64,000 bases of DNA, taken from contig VWZL01004332.1 of the NCBI GenBank assembly GCA_013396915.1, positions 794,037 to 858,036 of the forward strand, read 5' to 3'. The translations under genes and the position numbers were made by a program. The first letter of the stretch is position 1; every line of letters starts with the position of its first letter. Under the pieces are notes generated by a model that ran no database searches, was not told the DNA's origin, and saw only the letters and a program-made list of their open reading frames with translations. The stretch is from Stercorarius parasiticus (Eukaryota; Chordata; Aves; Charadriiformes; Stercorariidae). Below are positions 12,301 through 23,068 of the stretch, piece by piece.

Positions 12301-15300
12301 TTACCCCAAGGTGTATATATCTTTATCTTCTTCAATGCATTTTCTTCATGGGCCATGTAGACAATGTAGACTCACCCCAAAGGAGTTCTCATTCTCTGTG
12401 TCACTTGGGTGAAGAATAATACCACTTATTTTCCCTTGCCAGTCTTGTTGACTTCGGGCTGTAGCTTTTGATCTCTAATTTTGTATAACACCTTGTAGAA
12501 AGAGGCTGTGATCTCATTTGTGGCCCCTGTGCAGCCCAAATGGGAAAACTTCTAGAACTGCTGTACGTGGAAGAAAATGTTAATGTAACAGCTTTTAGAT
12601 AGCTGTTTCTATCTGGTAAAAGGGGGTGGTCTGGAGCTGCCGAAACAGCAATTGAGACACAAAATGGAGAGCGTTACTTGCTGGTCACAGAATGTTTGGT
12701 GCTTTGCAGCACCCAGCTGAGTCTCAGGGGCAAAGTGACGTGAGAGAAGCAGCCATTCCCCTGCTCTCCTCCCTGCCCTGCCTGGCTGGTTCTTTGGGAG
12801 CCTGTAAGAGTGGTCAAATGCATGTTCATCACTTGTGAAAATGCCTTACTATGAGTCTGCGCCCACCATCTGTCATGAAATTTCAAGGAATAAAAATACT
12901 GCCTTTGGCAGAAAGACTTTAAAAGCAGGAAAAAACAAAGGGTGCAAGTGCCACAATGCAATTTCTGATTTATATGGAATAAAACTTTGCATTTTGCAGA
13001 CACATCACAATTTCAAATAGTTAAGCTGCAGAAAATTGGCTAATGGAATATATATACACAGGTATTTAGTGCAAATTTTCAAGCACTTACGGCAATTAGC
13101 TGTGTGTCTATCTCAGGTTTTGCCTCTAAGGAGAAATTTATTGAATGCAGAGCAAATATGTGCCCCTTCAGTCTTCCTCAGTAAAGAAAATAGCATTTTG
13201 TGACATGATAGTAAGTGGCAGTTGATTTTCAAAGAGCTCCCAAAGCAGTGAAGGCTGAGGTCAGGTCTGCAGTGGTAAGCTTTCCTGACAGCCGCTGTCA
13301 AGTGACAGTATTGACAGCTGTAGCATCCCTGGAATACGCATCTTTTGGCTGTTTCTGCCAGCAGCATGAACTTCTCACAAAGATGTTTTATATCTGCAGA
13401 AGATGTAGGCATGCACTGGAAAGAGCCCAGGGCTTTCACCTGTTGACATCGCTATTGTGCTGGCACTTTGCCTGCAGAAGTCTGGCTATCCAGGTAGTAG
13501 AAAAATGAGCATTGCTGCTGGCATGAGGAAAAACCTACAGTAAAGGAAGACCATCCATGTTACAAGAACTTTGTAAGACAAATTAATGCAATTTCACTGC
13601 ATGCCTTGGACATCTTGCATGTAATTTTGGACAGTAGGTATTTATTTCAGGGCATGCTTCCTCGCCTGGAAACTCAGGACATTGCAGGAAGGAGCAGGAA
13701 GGAGCACTGTGCTGTACACAGGTTGCTCCTGAGCTCTGGCTCTGGGCTGGCCATAGGTGCAGATGTCTCTTTGGAGGGCTCCTATTGCTTATTTACTTGT
13801 ATTACTGACAGCTGTTCTCTTCTGCATGTATGATATCCAGGCCTGATATTCTGGCCAAATTCTAACTATAATCCTTACAGCCTGCTTGACTTAAAATACC
13901 CCATATATTAAAATATGTAATTTCTATTCTAACTGATGGTGGTGGTGTTAAACAATTTCCATTTTTCACCCCAAATATGGCTCTTTCAGCTTTGAATGTT
14001 TCTCTATTTCTAGCTCGTTAAAGTACTTGGAAGGCGTTATGCATTGCATACGTGAGGCAAGCTATTATAAATATTTAGCTAGTTAAAGCATTTGTGATTT
14101 GTTAACTTCAAAGTTAGCAGTAAATGGGGTACTTGTAAAGACTGTAGCATTTTTAACGGAAAGTTATCTAAGTAAATCTTTCACAATAATTTGGGACTTT
14201 TCATGGTGCTCCAAAATACATCCTACCTCAGTCCCACTGGGATTCAGAACCTAGACAAAGTGTCAGAGAGACTAAAAACAAAGACTCGTGCCTGGAATAT
14301 TCCTAGAAGACTCTGACAGCATCAGTGCTCTCTGAGTGCCGTTCAAAATGCTATTGCTTGTCCCTTCCTTCCTGAAGACCCTTCTCAGCTATTTTCCTGT
14401 AACCTTCCAGGGAATGGGAGACACAGCTTAGACCCCCCCACACTCTCCCGTTGGATCCTTACAGGACCTAGTTTTCCCATTTTCAGGATGAGAATCCTTA
14501 ATTGCTGTGGCACAGGAAACACGACTTCCTCTTCTACCTTAGCAGCCTTGCTTTAATGGGGAAACAGCAAGGCCTGCTCAGTTCTTTCAAAGCACCCCCC
14601 CTGGGGGAACAACACCACAATACTCCAGGCTTGTTCGGAGGCTGAGTAAGCAGGACCCTGCAGAACAGGACTTAATTCCAACAGGAAGTTTAGTTCAAGG
14701 AGTCACCCAGGCATTTAGCATTTTGTCTTTTTTCCTGACTAGCTTTAAACAGCTCCCTTTATCATGTTTGAACACCCCTTTTGAAGCACCCACCTTTCCT
14801 AAAGCACTGTGTCCTCTCCAGGTTTTGTTTTCCACTCTGGGCAATTGTCACCCAGAGGCCCACAGCATCCCTGCCTGATTATATCTGGCCATCAGACTTC
14901 CAAAGTGTCAGGAGGATGTTCCTGGCTACTCCCATTAGTCCATTCAAGTATTTGTATGTATTGAATGCAGGAGACTATAGTCTGTGTTTAACAGTTTTGA
15001 CCCAACTTTAAAATGTGGAGTATGACATAGTAATCTGGTTCTTTAGTCACTTCCATTTTGATGATTTTGACCTGAGATTTGGGTATGCCTGGTTCCCTAT
15101 TTAGTACTTGAATCGTATGTATCCTCTTAGTCGGTGAATTTTGAAGTACCACACCGGCTTCACTACTCAGTTTACCATTTGCACTCTATTTATATGGTAA
15201 TTTTTTGACACAAGAAAAAAAAGAAATAGTTGAGTGGTGCTGTTTAGAGAGGATCAATCAGTAAAACAGTTTTCCTTTTTTCTCGGGAAAGAAGAGAGAT

Positions 15301-15330
15301 TCCAGAGGAGGCCATGATTGTGTCTTCCTT
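9376..15330. other. Non-coding unique sequence
   Basis: No gene or confident repeat is seen beyond a T-run of 18 at 9815-9832. The overlapping open frames on opposite strands at 12674-13020 and 13113-13508 have no recognisable motif and look like chance frames. A patch near 14020-14130 has an octamer-like ATGCATTGCAT and GTTAACTT/AAAGTTAGC near-inverted repeats, but nothing decisive. Confidence 0.6.
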
Positions 15331-15334
15331 TGTG

Positions 15335-15460
15335 TCAAAAGCTCTGGGCAATCGCTAGAAGGCTGTATAACCTCTCCAGGCCTTGCTCTTAGGCTATAAA
15401 ATAGGTCCATCCTTTCCTCAATGTTCTGGATAAGATTGCAAGGTACTTAAATGCAACAGC
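15335..15460 (+). repeat. MIR-type SINE remnant
   Basis: Words appear in the MIR order: CTGGGCAATCGCT (about 15346-15358), then ATAACCTCTCCAGGCCTTG, then GGCTATAAAATAGG. These align with the MIR series of a tgggcaagtcactt word, an aacctctctg-gcctcag word and a ctgtaaaatggg word. A GGATAAGATTGCAAGGTACTT stretch then stands in the position of the MIR vGAGGATTAAATGA region. The copy is highly diverged, as expected for an amniote-age SINE. Confidence 0.5.
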
Positions 15461-18400
15461 ACAAGAGACTGCACGGTAATGGGATAGATATTTTCTTAGT
15501 TCTTTGATTAATAACCTATTAACACAGCTGGGCAAATAACTGAAAGTATATTTTGTCTCTGTTTTAAGAAAATGGAGATTTTTATCTCTGAGCAGTATTC
15601 TCATCTTAAGAGGGTATTTTAGCAAAGAGGTTTGAAGAAATCTGTGTCAAAGAATGTTTGTGAAACAGCTGATCTTAGACAAATAAAAGTAAAGTATTTA
15701 AAGAAGGCAAATGTTGAACTCTAAGACATAACTATTTGTGAAAGGAGCCTGGTTTCACTCAAAGTAATGGAAACAGCTCACATGAGCCATTTATCAAGTG
15801 CTCTGCAAGGCTAGGTTTTCAAAAAAGTTTAAATTGCTCAGAGTCTTTAGGCCAAAAACTTATTGCGGAATTTACTTAGAGAATATTAATAAATATGAGA
15901 ATCAGAAAATGCTTAATGGCAATTCATAAACAGAATATTTTTTCTACCACGTTTATCTCCTGGATCATTAGTCCTATGTCTAAATGTTACTTTTTCCGTG
16001 TAGTCAGGCACAAAAACAGGGGGAACGAAACTCCGAAAAGGAAAGTGCTCAAGATTATCTTTAAGAATATGGAAAAGTTCCACTAAAAATGTCTTCCCTG
16101 CTTTTCAGACCAGGTTTAGACCATAACCAACATACCCAGGGTGTCATAAGCACTGCTTGGTCTCAGAGACACCCTTATCTGCCGCTCCTTTTGTGCTAAA
16201 GGCACCACAAACCGCTGGAGAGAGCATTACACGTTTTCATTATGTGTTTTTATTTTAATTGGACTGGATTTAAGCTATGTCTAGATGTGAATTCAAGAAG
16301 CTGTGGCTTTCATATTTTTTCACTGAGACTGACCAGAACTGATTATTTATGGCTTGTAGAGCTGATGACTTAGCACTTCCCGAGTTAGATCTGGAGCCAA
16401 GCACTGCAGGAAATATTTCGCAGTTTGTTTCTAATGGACCTTTGAAAGCTGGGCTTGGGGATGGGTGAGGCTCAGAGGCAGTGCAGCAGAACCACTGACA
16501 AAGCGGCAAAGGGGGTCACTAGCAGTACATGCAAACTCCGAATCTCACTGTTGTCCTTCTTTTCCAAAAGAAGCTTCCAGTCTGTGATGAAAGTGCCTGA
16601 TGTTCCTCCGTAGAAAACAGGAAAACTATAGCACGTATCTATATTTTGCTGAAAAGATGTGCTAAAATCATTGCAACTTAACCCATCGCATTTTGCTGCT
16701 CCTTCCAACAACTGAAGATCCATAATCACATTATTCAACAGCCTGAAGATCTCTAAATCTGCTTTTCACTTTTAAGTGTCACTTCTTGATTATTCTATTA
16801 AGCTCAAAAGGCAAACTGAGATGAAATTTATTTCAGAAAGGAACAAAGGTGAAATGCACAAGGGAGTCAAGATACTGCTCAAACTCAGGGTTTATATGGA
16901 AACCGCATGGTAAGTGTGGTGTTTATCTCTGTCTAGATTTTCCCTGGATTTCTGTATGGCCCTTTTCTGGTTGAGAGAAGATGAAAACAAAGGAGAAGCA
17001 GTTTCTAGCCATATTTGCATATAGAATATAGTTGGCCGCCTTTCTGCCTCTGCTGTTTGCAGAGTTCTCCACAGTAGATCTGCCAGTTAAATTTGTCCCA
17101 TAGGTCTCCTTAGTCATTTCATGAGAATGCTATTTCTTTTATAACGTGACAGCTTTTAAAGTAACAGTTAAAAGAAAACTTTTCTATAATTAGACAGAAT
17201 GTGAGCCGCTGCCCTCCCTTCTTATTCTTCAAGTCACTTAAAAGCCAGCTCCCCTACTGAGTTAATGCCCCACTGACCTGTGTGCAGCTGCCCCTGGAGT
17301 ATGCTATCATTTAGTATGAACAACAGTTTCAAAGTACTGTGTATGCACTACTCAGCATGTCATCATGACTGATGGGAGTTTTTCAAGTGTTCGTAAACAC
17401 TCCAGTCCTCCAGAGCTGTTCAGACCTCTCTGGGCTTACCTGCCATAGAGCCATGGTAGGAAACCAGCTATAGACATGGGATCATAACTTACAACAGCAC
17501 CTACAAAAAAATCCAAGATGCACATTAATGTCATAAATTACATTAAGGCTTAGAGGAACAGCTTCACATATACTCTAAACCAATGTATGTATATGCATTA
17601 TGTGTAAACAGCAAGACTGAAATACTCTTTTGCAGAGCCTTGGCATAAGGATCTATCCACTGGGTCTTGAGCTGCATGAAATGCTTTGAAAAGCTGATAG
17701 TGCCTCTTACTTTTGAAACACATCTTTCAAAGTGTCAGGTGCAATGATGTCATGCATTTTAGGGTAATGCAGGGACTGTAAATCAAACTGTGATTGAAAA
17801 AGTCTTGAACTGCCTCTTTCCATGGAAGCCTGTATTAAAGTAGTCCAACTCTAAAAATAAGGGAGGGGAGAAAAAAAAAAAGGAAAAAGCTACGTAGTGT
17901 TGTAATTTCAAAGCCACCTCTTCTCAAGCATATATCCCCTTTCTGATGCTCAGCCAGAATAAAAAATGAAAGTTGCCATCACAAAACCCAACTCTCTTTG
18001 CCATATCTAGCAGAATGGTCTTTATCTCTCTCTCACTAATGCATCGCTTCACTTCCCCTGCTCCCAATGTCTGAACACTGTCTATAAAGCCTGCCTTCTA
18101 GTGATACGTATAGATCGAGTGACTTGCTTGGAGGTGTCTTGGCACCTTGGTAGAACTTTTTCTGAAACAATACAGTTTATTCACAGTCTCTCTGTTGGAT
18201 TTAATGACTCCTTTTCATTACCGTGTTATTTTTTCCACTGAAGCGTTTTAGCAGGTTTTCTGTGTTTGTTTTTAAGTCTGTTCCTCCCACCTGGATTGCT
18301 TGCTTCTGTTTTTCCAGTGTTCTGGAAAATGCTCTGTCTCATTCATCTGCTAGTTTCTGTCCCTCTATGCCGTACATTGACTTTACCTATAATTCCTCTT

Positions 18401-19760
18401 TTCTTGGTTTTTCTGTGCTGCCCTCCTTGTCTTTATTCTGGGAAGATCTGCTGATTTGTTAATCTTCACTCCCAGTCTTGTCTGAGCAGTCAAGTCCAGG
18501 GAGGGGTTAATCTTTTCTTCAGTCTAGTACAATCCTAAAGGGTCTTTGTAGATATTGCAGCAACCAAAGAATTCGTGAAGGGTGTAACTGCATCCTTTAA
18601 CCCTGTTCATTCCAGAAGTGTTACATTTTGATTCTTCTTGTAGTGGAGGTTTCCTTATAAAGGGACACACTTTTGGAGGTGATGCTACTTAGCTACTGTA
18701 AGTGACTGCAAGCTAAGTAAGAGCTGGCTATATTTTCCCCGGGTTTTCCTTTCATTTGGGCTTTGTTCAAAGCCCTCTGTATAATTTTTTTTCCTGACCC
18801 TCACACTGCGGACTGTTTCTTTGCTTCCTTTCTCGGCAGTCTCTCTTCTGGCATTGTAGCTCCCACAGCTTCTGTTGATCAGTACCTCTGAAATCTCCCC
18901 AGCTCAGCGATGGCCTCTCCAGCTGCTGTCTCTGACACCCCCAGCTGAAAGCTGAAAGAGAATGAAGGCCCTTCTATAACAACTCCTGGGCCACTGCTTC
19001 CCCTGGACGCAGGTACTGCATTTTACCCTCTCCCGGTTAGCCAGGCTGCCCCCAGGCTCTCTGCAGGGACAGAGTGCTGCTTTTTTCAGTGCACAGCAAG
19101 ACTTTATTTTCTACACCTGTTCTCTGACAAACATGGAAGTGTGCTTAGACTTACCTAGTGACCTACTCATTATAACTCTTTATGTCCTTTATTACAGCAC
19201 TTTAATGACTTCCATCTATCAAAATATAGCTGAGAATTCCTACTCTTCCACATGCGCTTAGACTTAATGGGGGCGGGGGGGTTATCACGAGAAGGCAATG
19301 GGCCTGCCTTGCTTAGTGAGCTGAATAATTAGTAATTTACAAATTCAGTAAACAGTAAATGTGCTCTTGACCTTCCACTCGCACCAGCTGCCTGATGAGG
19401 CACCCAGCTGACACGTCCAGCTGCCTAATGCCTCCTCCCCGTGTAAAGCCCCCACCGAAGCTCCTGCTTGCGCTGTGCTGGTGTTTCAGGAGGCAGCGTG
19501 GTACTGCCTACGCTGCATTGTGCTTTCTGATTCATACTAATCCCCTCATCTTCCTATGGAACATTAAACATAATCACGATATTGAAAATGAAGGCGTTGC
19601 AGATTTAAAAGTGGGATCTGCTTAACTAAAAATAGCATTAAAGCAAACCCTGTCCTTCTGTGCTGAAGGACTGGCTGGTATTTACAGTGCTGTACAGTCA
19701 TCAGATGCGAGCATAGGAATAGGAAAGAATGCCAGCCAAGGGGGATGAGGAATTATAGGC
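15461..19760. other. Non-coding unique sequence
   Basis: No gene is seen. There is an A-run of 11 at 17871-17881, a pyrimidine-rich stretch around 18220-18470 whose two overlapping frames encode only low-complexity Phe/Leu/Ser-rich sequence, a moderately GC-rich patch at 18830-19080, and a G-rich run (5 G, C, 7 G) at 19269-19281. Confidence 0.6.
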
Positions 19761-19764
19761 TTGT

Positions 19765-19935
19765 CCTGGTTTATTCCAAGACCTGCTCCTCCTTTGCTGT
19801 ATGACCTTGAGCTTGTCGCATGGTTTGCCCAAACCACCATTTATTCTTCCGTAACGTAGGTATAAGGCTGGTTTTGCAACTCCTGGGTGTGAAGGAAAGA
19901 ATTGGTATTGGCAGAGTGCTTGAAGAGCCTTAGAG
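19765..19935 (+). repeat. MIR-family (CORE-SINE) copy, diverged
   Basis: The match runs in order along the MIR consensus. TTTGCTGTATGACCTTGAGC corresponds to the agctgtgtgaccttgggc block. CCGTAACGTAGGTATAAG stands for the ctgtaaaatggggata block. ACTCCTGGGTGTGAAGGAAA then GCAGAGTGCTTGAAGAGCCT stands for the gttgtgaggat and gtaaagtgctttgagatcct blocks. The length of about 170 bp and the block order make chance unlikely. The 5' tRNA-like head is not visible. Confidence 0.65.
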
Positions 19936-20899
19936 AGCTGTAGCAGCGATGAGCAGGAGACCACAGATATAGTCGATACTCATTTTTCTGAACTCTAAAA
20001 GAAAAAGATTTTTACAATGGAGACGTTCAAATTGTTCCTTGGGAAGAACACATTTTTGTCTTGGCATACAAGGTCAAGAAGCTGCTACAATGCACCCTCC
20101 AGTCTCTAGTCACAGTTTCCTTGATTTCTAGATTCACTTTGGATGACACTGTGATTTGAAGCTAGCTTTTAAATACTGTGTGTCAAGGCAACTATAACAG
20201 AAGCAATCAGTTTCGAAGGAAGGAAAACACAGTATTTTCTTACCTCGTTCCCTCTTAACCTTCTACTCTCCACAACCTTGCTCGTTCGTTTTATACTTCC
20301 ACATGGCTCCATCAAAGTAGTATTGACTGTCAAAACAAAGCTATATTTATAGTAAGAAAGTTTTAGCTTTCAACAGCTAAATTGTATAAACTGCGTGTTC
20401 CCTGAACTCTTTTTCCTCCCTCTAAAGAATTCACTATTTTTATTGAATTGATGTGTAAAGTAGGAGGGACAGTTACAAATGTAGTGTTGAAATGACCTAA
20501 TCAAGAGCTAGAAATATTTTAATATTAAATTAAATCAGTCTCTCTCCTTAGTCCCTTCATTCTAAAAGCTGAGGCTCTAAGGAAAACACCAACTGTCAGA
20601 AGTCTTGCCAGTCTGCTTATGCATCTCAGTATATCAGTTTTCCTACCCTTCAGTCTCCCTGTTCTCTGCAGTTGACTCAGGCTTTTTTCTAGGTCTTAAA
20701 GCCTATTTAAAACTCTGCTGCTCACCTCCCACGCTGTCCTCTCTATAGTAACAAGAAGCTACAGTCTGCATTCAGATGTCCTGTGGTCTGCTTAGGGCCA
20801 ATGTCTGCAAGCTGGTCTGGGTATTGTACGTATGTTCAACATGGCAGTGTAATCTAAACACCCTTGCTTTTTTATTTACCTCCAGTGAGAGTGTATTGA

Positions 20900-20950
20900 G
20901 TAAGCTAATTACTACCGGCTCATTAGCACTGGTGAGCCAATTAAAGCCCT
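20900..20950. promoter_or_regulatory. Candidate homeodomain-site cluster (cluster A)
   Basis: Three TAAT/ATTA-core sites fall in about 40 bases: GCTAATTAC (20904-20912), GGCTCATTAGC (20917-20927) and CCAATTAAAGC (20937-20947). TAATTA-type cores are the known binding sites of many homeodomain proteins. GGCTCA and TGAGCC also form a 6-bp inverted repeat across the middle. The cluster shares an exact 11-mer (as reverse complement) and AATTAAAGC with a similar patch at 45825-45866. Enhancer function is inference; AT-rich DNA produces such cores often. Confidence 0.3.
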
Positions 20951-21982
20951 ATTCCATTCGTTCTGTTTCCTCTTCTCATTCTTTAAAGTAGCTAAAAGAG
21001 CTTAAGAAGGAGTTGTCTTTCCCTTCTAAGCTATCAAAGAGCTAACCGGTCTTTGACAGACATCAGTGATTCTATGGCTTTCAGAGTGTTTAAGATCCGA
21101 GCTCCTTGTCTCAGCTTAGGCAAGTCTCCTGATCAATTGCGCCATCTCAAGCCAACATGGTACCTCTTGCGCACTTCTCTCTCAGCTTCCAACTACGACT
21201 TTAACCAGGTAGAAGTTAAAATGTTAGGATATTTCTGCCTTTGGAAATGCTCAGCAAACAGGATGTAACTTTGGGCAGTCAAAACAACGTAGAAGATAAG
21301 AACTGTCTTAACTGTGTTCTCATGGACAACCCTGTATTGTGAAGGAACAAAAATGCTATAGATGATACATTTTAGCTTATGAAGAGCCAAAAGGAGTTAA
21401 GGTCCAGGTCATGCTATTTGTTGTGACTTGCTGGCTATTATTTTTGGGATGGCTGCCTGAACCTCCGGAGACAGTATTGTAAACAAGGCTGTGCTTTTCC
21501 CTTCTCATTCTTGTTGTCCACATTTAGACATGGAATGACCGGTTGTGAACATTTGGGTTTGGTTTCTTTGTGTCTATTAAGTTGTCATTTGCAATACAGT
21601 GCTATTGTATTTTTGTTGTCGTAAAATGAAAATTTTTGAGAGGTCACTTTTCATTTTCTGTTCTCTGCTGAGATTTATTCTGGCTTAGGTATTTTTTAGG
21701 CATCTATCACTGCTGTCATGGCTATAAAAGAGAGAGAAGGATAAGCAGACTACAGGAGATGTTTTTGAACTCAAGGGAATTAATATTTTTCCTTCTATCA
21801 GGCTGGATCTGCTCTCTTGGTAACACACCCATAGTAATAAATCTGGTTCTATATATAGTCATAGACGGCAACAGCCAACTAAATTGCATATAGATAGCAC
21901 TGAGGATAGAATCCAGATCCTCTGTTTAAAAAGCTACAGGTCTCGACCACTGATATTAAAGAAGAACAGCTCATGCTATTTT

Positions 21983-22008
21983 ATTGACTAGTAGTATTGA
22001 CTAGTAGT
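21983..22008. repeat. 13-bp perfect tandem duplication
   Basis: The unit ATTGACTAGTAGT occurs twice head to tail with no mismatch. It is a small replication-slippage type duplication with no other meaning apparent. Confidence 0.9.
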
Positions 22009-22491
22009 CCCTCTTGCGTGAAGGGGAGACTGTCACAGCCACATGGAGATGCACGTGCTTTAACCGATCTGATGCCATCTAGCAGATGTATCCATAAGCA
22101 GACACTTACATAACAGAAGGTGCTAGAACTCATGTAAAGTTTGTGTTTTATCTCCAGTACAGTCAAGCGTACTCTTGGGCGTCGCTAGCTGAAACTCAGA
22201 TTTTCTGCTTCTAATTAAAAGAGCATCTGTTTTCAATATCCTAGAAAAATGATTCCAGGCTAAGAGACATATCCAGAAAATAGCTGCTCCTCTAATTAGC
22301 ACGCTGAATGCTTATCTGTTTTTCTTCTTCCTAGTATTAAATGGTTTCTTTGTATTTGGTATTCATTTGTATCACAAGCCACCTAATAAATCAGATAAGA
22401 GGCGTCAACCTGTATCACATAATGGCTAGTCTTAGCCTCTTTAAGAAAATAAAACGTTTAATGTATTAAAAATAAAACATTGCACTATTTT

Positions 22492-22519
22492 ATGCCATGT
22501 TATGGCATTTTACGTAAAA
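22492..22519. other. Adjacent short palindromes
   Basis: ATGCCAT and ATGGCAT form a 7-bp stem with a 3-base loop (22492-22508). The last T of that stem starts a perfect 12-bp palindrome TTTTACGTAAAA (22508-22519). More GGCAT/ATGCC words follow within 45 bases. ACGT-core palindromes can bind bZIP proteins, but no role can be assigned. Confidence 0.6.
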
Positions 22520-22750
22520 GGCATGATGCCCATAATGCAGGATATGGCATTCCATACTATGCTGTGACTTGCCATTTTGAAGTGAGATGTACTAGTTCAA
22601 GGTCTCACTGTAGCAGACCTACTCTATAAAGAAGAGCATTTCTTTTAAGGAGAAATGTTGAAACAAATCCACTGCAATAACATTTTATTTTATTTTAATG
22701 ACCTTCAAAAGCCAACATGATTGCACAGCAGTGTAAATGAAGTAATTATT

Positions 22751-22766
22751 AAAAAAAAAAAAAAAA
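22751..22766. repeat. Poly-A run
   Basis: Sixteen consecutive A residues. No retroelement body is recognised upstream, so it is not evidence of a retrocopy. Confidence 0.9.
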
Positions 22767-23047
22767 GCTTCCGAAGTAGAAATTCTTTCCAAACAAGCAA
22801 CCATGAATAAGCCTAACCTTTTGTTAGTTAAAGATAAAAGTGGAGCATCCTGTTAGAGATATGAAAACTAGTAACAAAATGTGATTTTATCACATCAGAA
22901 CATAGGAAGATTTTGAGAGAGTTGTTTGGAGCAGACAGTTGATCCAGGTATGAAAGGAGCAGTCAGGGAAGATAAAAGCCATTGCTGAGAAGCTAAACGT
23001 ATTGCATGCAGGGAGAAGGTGACCAAAGAAGTTCTTCCACCGGTATA

Positions 23048-23068
23048 TTTTTTTTTTTTTTTTTTTTT
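23048..23068. repeat. Poly-T run
   Basis: Twenty-one consecutive T residues, the longest mononucleotide run I noticed in the window. No SINE or retrocopy body is recognised on the minus strand next to it. Confidence 0.9.

Noticed and set aside
12674..13508. Overlapping open frames on both strands
   Set aside because: Frames on opposite strands overlap, all under 110 codons, with no protein family recognised.
14460..14530. Possible reverse MIR core (TTTTCCCATTTTCAGGATGAG)
   Set aside because: The match stops after about 20 bases and no further MIR block follows.
22751..23068. Poly-A and poly-T runs as tails of a retrocopy pair
   Set aside because: The sequence between and around them shows no recognisable gene or SINE body and no target-site duplications that I could see.
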